This document shows positions 31,590 to 42,994 of a stretch of DNA of 64,000 nucleotides, one piece after another. The position numbers were made by a program, and so were the translations under genes. The notes below the pieces were generated by a model. The model did no database searches. It was not told the DNA's origin and saw only the letters and a program-made list of their open reading frames with translations. Within the stretch, counting starts at the first letter, position 1. Every line of letters starts with the position of its first letter. The stretch covers positions 61,148,638 to 61,212,637 of the forward strand of contig CM043699.1 of the NCBI GenBank assembly GCA_023935145.1. Direction: 5' to 3'. This DNA comes from Bretschneidera sinensis (taxonomy: Eukaryota > Streptophyta > Magnoliopsida > Brassicales > Akaniaceae).

Positions 31590-33389
31590 TCATAGATCCT
31601 TGATGACTTTAGCATAGTTGGGAATCTGTTTTATAACATGAAGAAGAGAGAGGTTAATCTTAACATGCTGAAGTTGTTCAAGAATCTCACCTTTTAGTGC
31701 TGAATTTCTCCCCTTAGGTTTAAGGAGAGCTTGAGGGAAAGGCACCGGTGGAGAATAATCATCATGGGCCTCTTGTTCCTTGGGGGCTTTATCCTTGTTG
31801 CTCACGATATTAGGAATCAACTGTGATGGTAGAGTGGGTCCATCAATTTTCTTACCACTGCGGGTGATTATAGCATTAACCTTTTTAATATTGTGATTTT
31901 TCGGATCGGAGGTTTGTGCTATATGTTGTCCCCTTGGATTTTGTTGCGGCTGTGAAGGAAACCGACCTTGCTCTTGAATTGTCAAGAAACTAGTCAACTT
32001 GGTGAGTTGGCTTTTTTATCTCCTTTTGCTCCTCTTTGATCTCTTTTTGCTCCTCTAGCAACCATTGATTTATCTTGCCTTGTTCTTCCGCACTCTTTAC
32101 ATGTACCTGTAGAAATGACTTAAACATATCTTCCAAAGGTAAAGATTGTTGTGGTGCGTTAGATGAGGTTGCTTCCGGTTGCCATTGGGTACTAGAGTGG
32201 GGATGAGGTTATATATTGGATCTCCAACGGGTGCCAGATTGGGTAAGGGGTTGTGTATCAGGTCTCCAATTAAAATTTGGGTGATTCTTCCAACCGGGAT
32301 TATAGGTGTTAGAATAGGGTGAGTATGGTTTGCTAGAAGGTATACCTAAAGCATTACACTCTCCTTTCATCTCAAAATAGGTTGGACAATCCCTAGGCAC
32401 ATGATCTACCCCATTACACATGAAACAAGGCTCACAGGACTATACCCTAGCAACCAGTTCGGGGGCTCTAGCATCCTTGGTTTTTAAGACTTCAATTTCC
32501 TTAGTTAGGACTGCTAAATGGGCTTTAAGGTTGTCCTCTTCCCTAAGTTGATAAATCCCAGCGGGTTGATTTCACCTAGTGCTTTCCATGGCACTTGGTC
32601 CTGTCCAAGTGTGGGCTTTTTCTGATAGGTCATCTAGGAAATCTATGGCTTGATCGGGATCTTTTTGAAGAAAATCCCCATTATACATCATTTGAATTGC
32701 CTATCCTTATTTAGGAGTCCATCATAGAAATAGTTAACTACCCGCCAACTTTCATACCCATTGTGTGGACAAGAATTCAAAAGGTCCTTGAAACATTCCC
32801 AAACTTGATATAAGGTTTCACTCTCATTTTGTGCAAAGTTTGAGATTTGTCTCTTGAGGTTATTAGTCTTATGGGTTGGGAAATGCTTTTGGAAAAAGGC
32901 TTGAGTCATCTCATCCTAAGTACCAATAGACTTAGGCCTTAATGAGTAAAGCCAAACCTTGGCCTTTTCCTTAAGTGAAAAAGGGAAAAACCGGAGTTTG
33001 ACGGTGTCCACCATGTTAGCCTTATTTTGAAAGGTTGCTACTACTTCCTCAAATTCCCTAATATGGACATAGGGGTTTTCATTCTCAAACCCATGGATGA
33101 TTGGTAGCAATTGGATCATAACAGGTTTAAACTCAAGTTATGGGGCATTAGGGGGGAACATGATACAAGAGGGTGTGGCCATTCGGCTAGGGTGCAAGTA
33201 GTCCTTAAGTGTCCTAGCAACATTTTCATTGTGATTGTCGGCCATGTTATCAAAATCCTCTAAATTTTTGGATGGGGGTGCAATATGGTTTGATCTAGGC
33301 GAGGTTCCACTAACGGACGTGGAAGGAGAGGGTAACTCTAATTCGGGTCCTCTAATGAATCTACCTTGTGAATCTCTCGGTCTAAGCAT
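31590..33389 (-). pseudogene. gag of element D
   Basis: Starts at 33389 with MLRPRDSQGRFIRGPE, a typical Athila gag start. Capsid blocks follow: IQLLPIIHGFENENPYVHIREFEEV, LRFFPFSLKEKAKVWLYSL, FFQKHFPTHKTNNLKRQISNF and VVNYFYDGLL. Then come a coiled-coil-like helix, an intact CCHC knuckle (CFMCNGVDHVPRDC, about 32420-32380), YNPGWKNHPNFNW and a final part with GRFPSQPQQNPRGQ and KINLSLLHVIKQIP. Substitution stops at about 33137, 32916, 32688, 32570, 32440, 32208 and 32000 interrupt an otherwise steady frame, several of them readable as Gln, Trp or Arg codons changed by a transition. Confidence 0.82.
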
Positions 33390-33532
33390 ACACCAAGTGA
33401 GTTAGAGGAGAAATAAAATAAATAAAATAGAATAATAAAAGAAAATTAGAAAATCAAAACAAAGGAAAAAGAACAATATTACTGTCTTTGTCTCAAAGTT
33501 GACAATCTTTCTTAAGTTAAGCGCGTCTCCCC

Positions 33533-33550
33533 CGCAACGGCGCCAAAATT
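33533..33550 (-). other. primer-binding site of element D
   Basis: Minus strand TTTTGGCGCCGTTGCGGGG adjoining the 5' LTR. Athila type. Confidence 0.85.
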
Positions 33551-33909
33551 TGATTATGCTCAAACTATCATATGGTTATTGTGTATAGATGAGGTGTCGA
33601 TCCCGTGAGGAAACGCGTACTGCAAGAGAAAACGTAAACCTTAACACGAACGATAAAAGTTAAATGAAAGAATATGAGTTTTGAAATGATGTATTGTGAG
33701 AGAAATTGTGCAAATATAATTGAGAATATAAACGAAACAACAAGGCTCTGGGAATCCTTCTTAGGTTCGTTGCCTTGTTCCACTTTCGATTCAATTGTTT
33801 TTATCTCGATTGCAAGTTTCACATCCCAAACAAACAATCGAAAAATATTCAATCAAGAACATTTATAAACCTTAAGGTAATTGAGATAGTCTACTCTTTG
33901 GTTTCGATT

Positions 33910-34272
33910 TGTTAGAGTTTTAATAATTACTTGTGTACTTAAAATAGCTACTTGGTGCTTAAATAGCTATAATAGCAACGACCAAAGTGTAATGGTTGTT
34001 ACAATAGGATTCTGTTGGAGTTGGTTACATTGCCAGGTGGTAGGAGTTAGTTAGGTTGGTTAGTAACAGCTAGTGACAGCTGTGGGCAGTTAGTTATAGG
34101 GGCAAAGTTGGGGGTATAAGAATAACCACAATGTACACAATTAAAGGAGGAAAAAAGTGAATTCAGTATAATCTTTCTATATTTCCATTCTTCTCTATTC
34201 TTGCACTAATCTCTGGAGGCCTAGCTAACCTCGAAACTAGCTATCATTTCCATTTCAATTTAGTTCTTTACA
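33910..34272 (+). repeat. 5' LTR of element E
   Basis: Starts TGTTAGAGTTTTAATAAT and ends TTCTTTACA. Unlike the other LTRs here it has no palindrome cluster. Confidence 0.95.
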
Positions 34273-34274
34273 AA

Positions 34275-34286
34275 TTGGTATCAGAG
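34275..34286 (+). other. primer-binding site of element E
   Basis: TTGGTATCAGAGC follows the LTR: complementary to the 3' end of initiator tRNA-Met. Confidence 0.9.
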
Positions 34287-34304
34287 CAGAGATTCTGTGA
34301 CTTG

Positions 34305-35487
34305 ATGGTGGAGACGCGATCTAATGCTGCCATGGTAGCCACTAATGAAGCCATTGCCTCCCTTCGAGCTACCTCTGATCATCACAGCAAAAACATTCAA
34401 GAAATCCAAAAAATTTAAGAGATCCATACCAAAACGATGAACGAGATGAATCAACATCTTTTGGTAATCCTTCAGAAGTTGGGTACTGATGAAAACAGAT
34501 CACGTGAACCTTCATATCCAATCCATAATTCTTCTATAGTGTCCTTTGCTAAACCTATTAGGCTTGATTTTCCATGCTTTTCAGGTGATGATCCTGGTAG
34601 CTGGGTGTACAAGACTAACCAATATTTTGGATATTATCAAACCCCAGCTACGGAGAGACTTATGGTGGCCTCATTTCACATGGATCAAGAAGCTCTGGTT
34701 TGGTTTCAAGATGCAGAGGAGGCTGGTGTGTTATGTAATTGGGAGGGTATGGTACAGGCCTTACATGTTAGGTTTGGTTCAACGCCCTATGACGATCCTA
34801 TGGAGGCACTTACTAAGTTGAGGCAAACATCAACAGTAGTAGTTTACAAGGTAGATTTTGAGGCTTTGTCAAATAGAATCAATGGCTTATCTGCAATGCA
34901 TAAGATGAGCTGTTTCTTAAGTGGGTTAAAAGATGAGATATGTTTTCCTGTGAGGATGCTAAATCCACAGTCATTGAATGCAGCTTTTGGATTGGTTAAA
35001 ATTCAAGAGGAATATTTGACAAGTTGCAGAAGGAGTTCTACAATTCAGCAGGAAACAGGTAAGCCATCTATCTTGGGTCTTCTTAAAGTCAATATGTTTG
35101 TAGAAGCTAAATCTAGAATTCCAATTAAAAGAATTTCTCCTGCCCAAATGGAAGAGAGGAAAAAAAAGGGGTTATGCTATAACTGTGATGACAAATGGAG
35201 TCCTGGTCACAAATGCAAAAGTGCTAAAATATTCCTTCTTGAGGGTATTGAGTTGGTGACTGATTCACAGTCTGGGATTAAGATCACTGAGTTGGAGGAA
35301 GAAGTTGGAAGTTCAATCAATGAAGGGCACAATACTAATACCAATTCTAAGGAGGTTGAGATAACTCTATATGCTCTAATTGGTACTCCCACACTTGGTA
35401 CTATGAGGATTAGGGGCAAAATTAATGGAGTTAGTTTGGTAGTTTTGCTGGACACAGGTAGCACCCACAATTTTATGATGCAGCATT
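34305..35487 (+). pseudogene. gag and start of protease, element E
   Basis: I place the start at ATG 34305 (MVETRS), in frame with the long frame at 34437 and interrupted by one TAA at 34416 (likely CAA). Capsid text includes DFPCFSGDDPGSWVYK and DQEALVWFQDAEE. The chromovirus zinc knuckle CYNCDDKWSPGHKC is at about 35178-35219. Protease begins with VVLLDTGSTHNF at about 35440-35475, with an intact D-T-G. A one-base loss just after it (35475-35485) shifts the frame into TAA at 35487. Otherwise gag is well preserved. Confidence 0.9.
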
Positions 35488-37294
35488 AATCCCTAGTTTG
35501 CAATTGTTGGTTGACCAATCTCAAACGTTGGAAGTTAAGGTTGCTAATGGTGCAGTGGTGAGGACTCAAGGGTTTTGTGATCAAGTGCCAGTATGCATTC
35601 AAGGGAAGGAATTTTCTATTCAATTTCATGTTTTGCCACTTGGAGGATGTGATGTTGTGTTGGGAACTTAGTGGCTGACCACACTGGGTGATATCCAATG
35701 GAATTTTCAGTTTTTAACTATGGAGTTTTATCATAAGGGGCACAAGGTTATGATGCAAGGATTGAAGCAATCTGGCTCACATCTCATTGATGGGGATCAA
35801 TTCTTTAAAACTCCAATCAAGAAAGGCCTGTTGGTTCACATTTCAACTCCCTCTTCAGCTGAGAAGCAGGCTGCTCTACCTGCAGAAGTAGCAGATTTAC
35901 TTCAAAATTTTGCTCAGGTCTTTAACACTCCAGTAGGGCTAACTCCTTTTAGGGGGCATGAACATCATATTACTCTTAAGGAAAGAGCTTAGCCAGTCTG
36001 CCAGAGGCCATACAGGTACCCTTTTTACCAAAAAAATGAGATAGAAAAAATAGTCAAAAAATTATTGTTTGCTGGATCTATAAGGAATAGTTGCAGTCCT
36101 TTTGCCTCCCCTGTTTTATTGGTAAGGAAGGAAGATGGTTCTTGGCGTATGTGCATTGATTACAGGGCGCTTAACTTGAATACTATCAAGGATAAATTTC
36201 CTATACCTGTCATTGATGAATTGCTTGATGAACTGAATGGTGCTTGCATATTTTCTAAACTTGACTTAAGGTCTGGTTATCACCAAATTAGGATGAGTGA
36301 GGAAGACATTCCTAAAATAGCTTTTAGGACTCATGAGGGGCATTATGAATTTCTGGTTATGCCCTTTGGACTCACTAATGCACCTTCAACATTTCAGTCC
36401 CTAATGAATCAAGTGTTTAAACCTTTCCTTAGAAGGTTTGTTCTAGTATTTTTTGATGATATTCTGGTTTATAGCAAATCCTTGGTTGATCATGTTTCTC
36501 ATCTTAAGGCTGTATTGGAAGTTTTAGCTTAGCAGCAATTATTTGCTTAGAAATCCAAGTGTGTTTTTGCTTGTGGAGAAGTTGAGTGTTTAGGGCACTT
36601 GATTTCGGGTGAAGGGGTAAGGACAGATCCTAAGAAAACTATAGCAATGCAACAGTGGCCTACTCCAAAGGATGTTAAGGCTTTGAGGGGTTTCTTAGGT
36701 CTCACAGGGTATTACAGGAAATTTGCAAAAGGGTATGGGCAGATTGCAGCCCCATTGACTGCCCTTTTAAGGAAGGATTCTTTTACTTGGACTGAGAAAG
36801 CTGAATTGGCTTTCCAAAATCTCAAATTTGCTATGTCTAATCCACCTATTTTAGCTCTTCCAAATTTTGATAAAATGTTTGTGGTGGAGTGTGATGCTTC
36901 AGGTGTTGGGTTGGGTGCTGTATTGATGCAAGAAGGGAGAGCTATAGCTTTCCACAGCTAGGCTCTCAAGGGCAGGAGTTTGGCCTTATCAACTTATGAG
37001 AGAGAACTATTGGCCTTGGTGACTGCTGTGCATAAATGGAGGCCATATTTGGTTGGAAACTCTTTCTTGGTGAGGATAGATCAGTAGAGCCTTAAGTACA
37101 TCTTGGAGCAGAAAATTGGTACATCAGCTCAACAAAAGTGGATTACCAAGTTGTTAGGATATGCTTTTATTGTAGAATATAAGAGGGGTAAAGAGAATGT
37201 GGTGGCTGATGCTTTATCAAGACAGGTTTCTGGTGATGAAGTTTCATCTCAGGAAGGAGTTTTGTACATGATTTCCTTTCCCACTCCTGATTAG
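35488..37294 (+). pseudogene. protease end, reverse transcriptase and RNase H of element E
   Basis: A single frame broken only by stops at 35669, 35990, 36530, 36548, 36959, 37085 and 37292. Family alignment suggests most are CAG to TAG and the last TGG to TAG. RT shows [45 protein letters not shown] and the catalytic FFDDILVYS at about 36449-36476. RNase H shows [26 protein letters not shown] and the final GKENVVADALSRQ. All catalytic Asp residues seen are intact. Confidence 0.92.
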
Positions 37295-38725
37295 TTGGCT
37301 CAACTTAAGGATAGCTATGCTGCTGATCACTACATTGTGAGTATTTTAGATGCTTTTCAAGCAGGGAAGGAAGGTCCTAAGGGCTTTACTATGCAGAATG
37401 GTTTGCTGATATATAAAGGTAGAATGTATGTGGGGACGTGTGATTCATTAAAGACAGTTATTTTGCAACAGGTGCATGATGGGCCATGGGGGGGTCATTC
37501 TGGGTTTCTTAAAACATTGCATAGGATTCGGAGGGATTTTTACTGGCTTGGGCTAAGGGCAGATGTTAGAAAGTATGTTAGGGAGTGTGATATGTGCCAA
37601 AGGCTCAAGCATGAAACCTGTAATCCAGCAGGTCTGCTACAGCCCTTGCCTATACCAGAGAAACCTTGGGTGGCTGTGAGCATGGATTTTGTGGAGGGTC
37701 TGCCAAAATCTCAGATGAAGGAGGTAGTGATGGTAGTAGTGGAAAGGTTTACAAAGTTTGTTTATTTCATAGCCTTGTCTCACCCATATACTGCTTCTAA
37801 AGTAGCAAATCTGTATATGCAACATGTGTTCAAGTTATATGGAATGCCTACTTCAATTGTTAGTGACAGGGACCCTATTTTTACTTCTCGTTTTTGGAAA
37901 GAGCTAATAAAGTTTCAGAGTATTCAATTGGCCATGTCCTCAGCCTATCACTCTCAAACAAATGGCCAAACAGAGGTTGTGAACAAGAGTCTTGAGCACT
38001 ATTTGAGAACTTTTGCAGCTGACAAACCAGCTACTTGGGTGGAGTGGTTGCCACTTGCTGAATTATGGTTTAACACTAATTTTCACACCTCACTCAAGCT
38101 AACCCAATTTGAAGCACTATATGGATATCCCCCTCCTAGACTGATGGACTACATTCCTGGTACAACAAGGGTTGAAGGAGTGGATGCTCATCTGAGGTCT
38201 AGACAGCAGCTGACTTCTTTGTTAAGGCAGAACCTGGTAGCAGCACAAGAAAGGATGAAGCTGTATTCTGACAAGCATAGGACTCAGAGGAGTTTCTCTG
38301 TGGGAGATTGGGTATTCCTACGACTTCAGGCCTACAAACAGAAGTCTCTTAAGCACCACCAATTGAAGAAATTATCTCCCAAGTACTATGGACCATTTCA
38401 GGTCTTGCAGAAGGTTGGTGAGGTGTCTTATAGGTTAGATTTACCTCCAAATTCTAAGATGCATCCCACTTTTCATGTATCCTGTTTGAAAGCTAATCTT
38501 GGGCAGCATGTGGTTTCCATTCCCACCTTACCACCTACTGATGTGGAAGGAGCTGCCATTACAGAACCAGTAGCTGTTCTCCAGGAAAGGTCTCATCAGC
38601 TTTGAAATAGAACCATTACTCAAGTTCTGGTTCAATGGCAAGGTGAAAGTATTGATGATGCCTCTTGGGAGAGCTTGTATGTTCTGCAGCAGAGGTTCCC
38701 TCACCTTGTGGGCAAGGTCTTTTAA
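37295..38725 (+). pseudogene. integrase and chromodomain-like end of element E
   Basis: 436 open codons, then TGA at 38603, and the same frame runs on to TAA at 38723. The zinc finger has HDGPWGGHSGF with CDMCQRLK. The core has SMDFVEGLPKS, VSDRDPIFTSRFW and QTNGQTEVVNKSLE, so D, D and E are intact. GPFQVLQKVGEVSYRLDLPP is the GPY/F module. After the TGA, ITQVLVQWQGESIDDASWE is a divergent chromodomain (38610-38690), which in chromoviruses guides insertion to chromatin. This is the best preserved integrase in the window. Confidence 0.92.
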
Positions 38726-39100
38726 AGAGGGAAGTATTGTTAGAGTTTTAATAATTACTTGTGTACTTAAAATAGCTACTTGGTGCTTAAATAACTATAA
38801 TAGCAACGACCAAAGTGTAATGGTTGTTACAATAGGATTCTGTTGGAGTTGGTTACATTGCCAGGTGGTAGGAGTTAGTTAGGTTGGTTAGTAATAGCTA
38901 GTGACAGCTGTGGGCAGTTAGTTACAGGGGCAGAGTTGGGGGTATAAGAATAACCACAATGTACACAATTAAAGGAGGAAAAAAGTGAATTCAGTATAAT
39001 CTTTCTGTATTTCCATTCTTCTCTATTCTTGCACTAATCTCTGGAGGCCTAGCTAACCTCGAAACTAGCTACCATTTCCATTTCAATTTAGTTCTTTACA
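38726..39100 (+). repeat. polypurine tract and 3' LTR of element E
   Basis: AAAGAGGGAAG (38724-38734) precedes the LTR at 38738-39100. The LTR differs from the 5' copy at six sites, all transitions. Confidence 0.94.
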
Positions 39101-40191
39101 CGATTCAAGCACACGTGATCTATCTTATAGATTATCAAGAAACGACAATATATCTCAATGACAATACCATAGTAATGGACAATCTATAAGATAAATCTAC
39201 CGAAATCAATCACATCTAAACAACTTGACATAAGAAGAGCTTGACTAAACTTATGTGGAGGAGGAAGATGCAATTATCGGATTAAGAGTAAAGTCTCTAA
39301 TTCATACTTAATCAAAGAGTAAATCATAAACAATATTCAACAATAAATCCTTACAACTGAATCAAGAATGGAATACAAGAACAACAACACCTATGAATTC
39401 ATCCCTTTGCCTTGTTTGGAGATTAGTTGGCCATGGGGCTCATGGTTGATGAACAATGTGGAGCTCTCCTCTTGATTTCCAGCCCTAAGAGACTTGAAAG
39501 AATGTTAAAATTTGATTCCAAATTGGATTGGTGGCTGCAAACCCTTAAGGATCTATTTATAGACCAGAGATTGAGGGGAATTTTGGGCTGGAAAATGTCT
39601 TCAAAAAGGCCTTAATTGAGTCAAAGAACCGTACTGGCGCCGCGCCTCAGCCTTACCAGCACCTAGGTGCTGCCTTTGTTTGAGATTGGAGCCTTGCTGG
39701 GCGGTGCAGTGCTGCTCTAGCCGCGGTGCACCACTTACCCTTGGCAGATTGGTGAGTCTCTGGACGGTGTGGTGCTGCTCTAGCCGCGGTGTGCCGCTCA
39801 CCCTAGGCAGCTTGGTGTCTTCTCTGGACGGTGCGCCGCCCTATTCTCCACGCCTAGGCGCCCACTCTTGGTTTTCTATCCAAGAGCTTGTGGAACTTGT
39901 GAGCAAGGCATGAGGACTTAACGCCCACCAGGCCTTCTAAACATGCAGACTTTTCTTGAGGCCACGACGCACAACGGGCACTCCGCTATACATGAACTTT
40001 TGGCGCTTTAAACATAGATAACTTTATCATCTCTTTTGAACTCAAAGCACTTGAAAATGCATCGAAATAGATCAATGATCCAAGAAGGATACTTTAGAAT
40101 TGTTAGGGTAAAAAAGAGTAATTGAACGCTAGATCAACTCTAACATGCTAACAATTGAGTACTGTTAAGATGCATTTTACGACTCTCATCA

Positions 40192-40348
40192 GTTAGTTAG
40201 CTAAGTCATTAATTGATTATAGAGAAATCAATACTCTATATAGTATAAATAGCTATAAACTTCATTTGAGAACATGCAAGCAATAAAAAATTAGTATCCT
40301 TTCTCTTTGAACTTCATTTTTCTCTTTGAACTTCTAAGGTATAAGTGC
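40192..40348 (+). repeat. rest of the 5' LTR of element F and its primer site
   Basis: Begins with the second GTTAG target copy. Contains TATAGTATAAATAG near 40238-40251. Ends about 40335. AGGTATAAGTGC (40336-40347) is a mutated form of the initiator-tRNA primer site GGTATCAGAGC. Confidence 0.55.
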
Positions 40349-40439
40349 AAAGAAAAATTCCTTTTAATGCTGGCAAATAAGAACAAAGAAGATATGATGG
40401 AGCCAAAAATTGAAGAGGAAATCATCTGCTATGAAGATA

Positions 40440-42628
40440 ACACTATAATACTTGAAATTAACCTTTAAGCATTAACTGGTTAAGGTAATCTTAGAACCAA
40501 AAGGATCATTAGAAAATGGGAAAACCATAGAGTGAGTGCGTTGATTGATCGTATCAGCACTCATAATTTTGTCCAATTTCTAGTAGCAAGAAGACTTTGA
40601 TAGATTATCTTGCCTTGCAAACCATTTCAAGTAAGAATTGGTAATGGAGTGAAATTGCAGTGCAGCAAGAAATGGGAAGGTGCTTCTCTATACTTACAAC
40701 AATGTGTTTTCTCCCTGAATCTATTTATCCTACTAATTGAGGGCTCTGATGTAGTCTTGAGCATTCAGTGGTTGTCGTTTCTTAGTCCAGTGCTAATTGA
40801 TTATGATGAGTTAACTATGGATTTCAAATGGCAAGGTATTAATATTCACTTTCAAGGAGAATCTTATGGAGATCCTTAACCTATAAGCTTAAAAGGCTTA
40901 TAGAAATTAGCTACAATAGAAAATTTTGCTTCCTGTTTTCACCTATAAAGTGTTCCTAACAGTCCAGGATCAGAAGATATTCCACAAGAGATTGCATCAC
41001 TACTGGCTTAATATAGGAAAGTCTTTGAAGAACTAACCCAACTACCATTGGCAAGAGTGTATGATCACCAGATTCATCTTCTTCTAAGTACTAACCCTGT
41101 CAATGTTAGAACTTATTTTTATCCTTATTTTCAAAAACAAGAGATTGAAAATCTGGTGCAAATATGCTACAAAGTGGGGTCATTAGAACAAGTTATGGCC
41201 CTTTTTCATCTCTTGTGCTTTTAGTCAAGATGAAAGATGGATCTTGGAGATTTTGCATAGACTATAGAGCACTAAATTCAGTTACTATAAAATATTGATT
41301 TCTAATCCCTACTATAGATGAATTGTTAGATGACATTTCAAAAACTACTTTCAAAACTCATGAAGGCTACTATGAATTTTTGATATTGCCCTTTGGAACC
41401 AATGCCCCCTCTACCTTTCAAGCAGCAACAAACTCTATTTTTAATCCATACCTTAGGAAGTTTGTGATAGTTTTTTTTTTTTTTTTTTTTTATGATATCC
41501 TGGTTTATAGTAACTCACTCTCTGATCGCTTTCTTCATTTACAAATGGTATTGCAATGCTTGAAATCTCATAAGTTGTTTACCAAGTTTAATAAATACAA
41601 CTTTGGTAAGATAACCATTGATTACATGGGACACATTGCCACTACAAGGGGAGTGCAACCTGAGCCTCACAAAATCAGTGCCATTCAAGCATGGCCGATT
41701 CGTACCACAGTTAAGCAATTAAGAGGTTTCCTTAGACTTACAGGATATTATAGAAAATCTGTTAAGGGTTATGCTCACATTGCTTCTCCCTTAACTAATT
41801 TACTTTAAAATGATGCTTTTTAATGGAGTTTGGAGGCTCAATAATCCTTTAATACCTTGAAATTAGTAATGACTAGTGTTCTTGTTCTTACATTACCAAA
41901 TTTTGAATTGGAATTTGTCCTAGAGACTGATTCCTCTAACTGGGGTATATGAGTAGTATTAATGCAGCAAAGGCATTCTTTAGCCTTTTATAACAATAAA
42001 ATTAGTCCTAAGATGGCTACAACCTTTGCTTATGTATAGAAGTTATATGCTATTACCCAAGCTGTAAAAATGGAGGCAATACTTATTGGGAAGAAGGTTC
42101 ATCATTCATACTGACCATAGAACACCGAAGAATCTGATGAGCGAGGTCATACAAACTCGAAAACAACAACATTAATTGAATAAATCTTGGGTTACTCTTA
42201 CATTGTTATGTATAAATCTGGTATTAACAACAAAGTTGTTGATGCTCTCTCCATGATAGAAGAAGGAGAGAGTGCAAAAGAAGAATTGTTGCTCCATTCC
42301 TCTTGCTTTTCTTTTGATATCCTTAAAGATTTACAAAGGGAAAATCTTAATGATCCTGAATTACTTAAACTACACGAGTAGTTGAAAAAAGACCTACTAT
42401 CAGAAGATTATATAGTAAAGGATAATTTACTATTATATAAAGGTAAAATTGTTTTGAGTTCTCAGTCTTCACTAAGAGATGTTGTTATGACATAATTTCA
42501 TAGCTCCTTACTTAGAGGTCATGAGGGCATTCATAAAACCTTCTTGAGGATTTCAGCTAACTTCTTTTGGCATGGCATGAGAGCTAACATCAAAAAGTTT
42601 GTTAAGATTTATCTAATTTATCAACAGA
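40440..42628 (+). pseudogene. protease, RT, RNase H and integrase start of element F
   Basis: Protease is reduced to SALIDRISTHNFV-like text at about 40530-40580. RT starts near 41220 ([18 protein letters not shown]), loses the block with the first catalytic Asp by a deletion near 41335, and has a 20-base T run at 41471-41490 where FFDDIL should be. RKFVKGYAHIASPL-type text follows. RNase H has DSSNW and NKVVDALS. The integrase zinc finger is visible as HEGIHKTFLRISANFFWHGM up to about 42628, where homology stops. There are many stops. Wording is close to the Reina type, like E, but older. Confidence 0.75.
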
Positions 42629-42728
42629 TGTTAGCTTTTGGATTCTTTCATTTTATATTTCTTTATTAATATATGTTAGATTAGAATTTAGATATAAAAT
42701 TTCATGTTTTGTAAAAAAAAAAAAAAAA
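42629..42728. other. AT-rich stretch ending in a 16-base A run
   Basis: It truncates element F. The terminal A run (42713-42728) resembles a retroposed poly-A tail, but no LINE or SINE motif is recognised. Confidence 0.35.
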
Positions 42729-42980
42729 TTCGTTTGAGCCTTTGGGTTTGTGTCTAGAGATTTAATTTTGAGATTATAATTTGGACAAAAAATTTTAATT
42801 CTAGAAATGGGTATTTTTTTCTAAGTGGATTTACGTGAACTTTAATGATAGGGATTGACGAAATCACTAACAAAAGGACTTGATTGATAACAAAATTAAT
42901 TGCTAATGACTTAATTGCTAGTTTTAGAACCTCAAGGACCAAAATAAGAATCCGGACAAGCCACAAGGACCAATGTACAT
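42729..42980 (+). repeat. dispersed repeat, copy 2
   Basis: Inverted counterpart of 15695-15950. Similar along about 250 bp, with many transitions between the copies. Confidence 0.65.
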
Positions 42981-42994
42981 TTATAAAACTAGCA

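Larger units (their letters stand above)
33910..39100 (+). mobile_element. Element E: Reina-like Ty3 chromovirus, nearly complete and young
   Basis: Two 363-bp LTRs (33910-34272 and 38738-39100) differ at only six positions by my count, all transitions. It has a tRNA-iMet primer site, one long gag-pol frame, a chromodomain-like end and a polypurine tract. Target duplications CGATT at 33905-33909 and 39101-39105 match perfectly. It is inactive because of one frameshift and about ten stop codons. Confidence 0.95.
27515..40191 (-). mobile_element. Element D: Athila-like Ty3 retrotransposon with gag and protease only
   Basis: LTRs lie at 27515-29000 and 33551-40191; the latter is split by element E. 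Target duplications GTTAG at 27510-27514 and 40192-40196 match perfectly. Gag and protease are fairly well kept, but RT, RNase H and integrase are gone. The LTR family is the same as in G and I, so G-like relatives are the plausible helpers. Confidence 0.92.
33551..40191 (-). repeat. 5' LTR of element D, split by element E
   Basis: LTR sequence occupies 33551-33909 and 39106-40191, equivalent to the 27515-29000 copy. The 5-bp site CGATT is duplicated around E. The GC-rich palindromic cluster is at about 39640-39860. Confidence 0.92.
27465..42628 (+). mobile_element. Element F: decayed short-LTR Ty3 element hosting D and E
   Basis: A short LTR starts TGTTAGTTAAAAG at 27465, is split by element D, and resumes at 40192 to end near 40335. 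It is followed by a degenerate tRNA-iMet-type primer site. Protease, RT, RNase H and the start of integrase follow with many stops and deletions. Gag is essentially absent. The element breaks off at about 42628 inside the integrase zinc finger, and no 3' LTR is seen. Confidence 0.7.
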
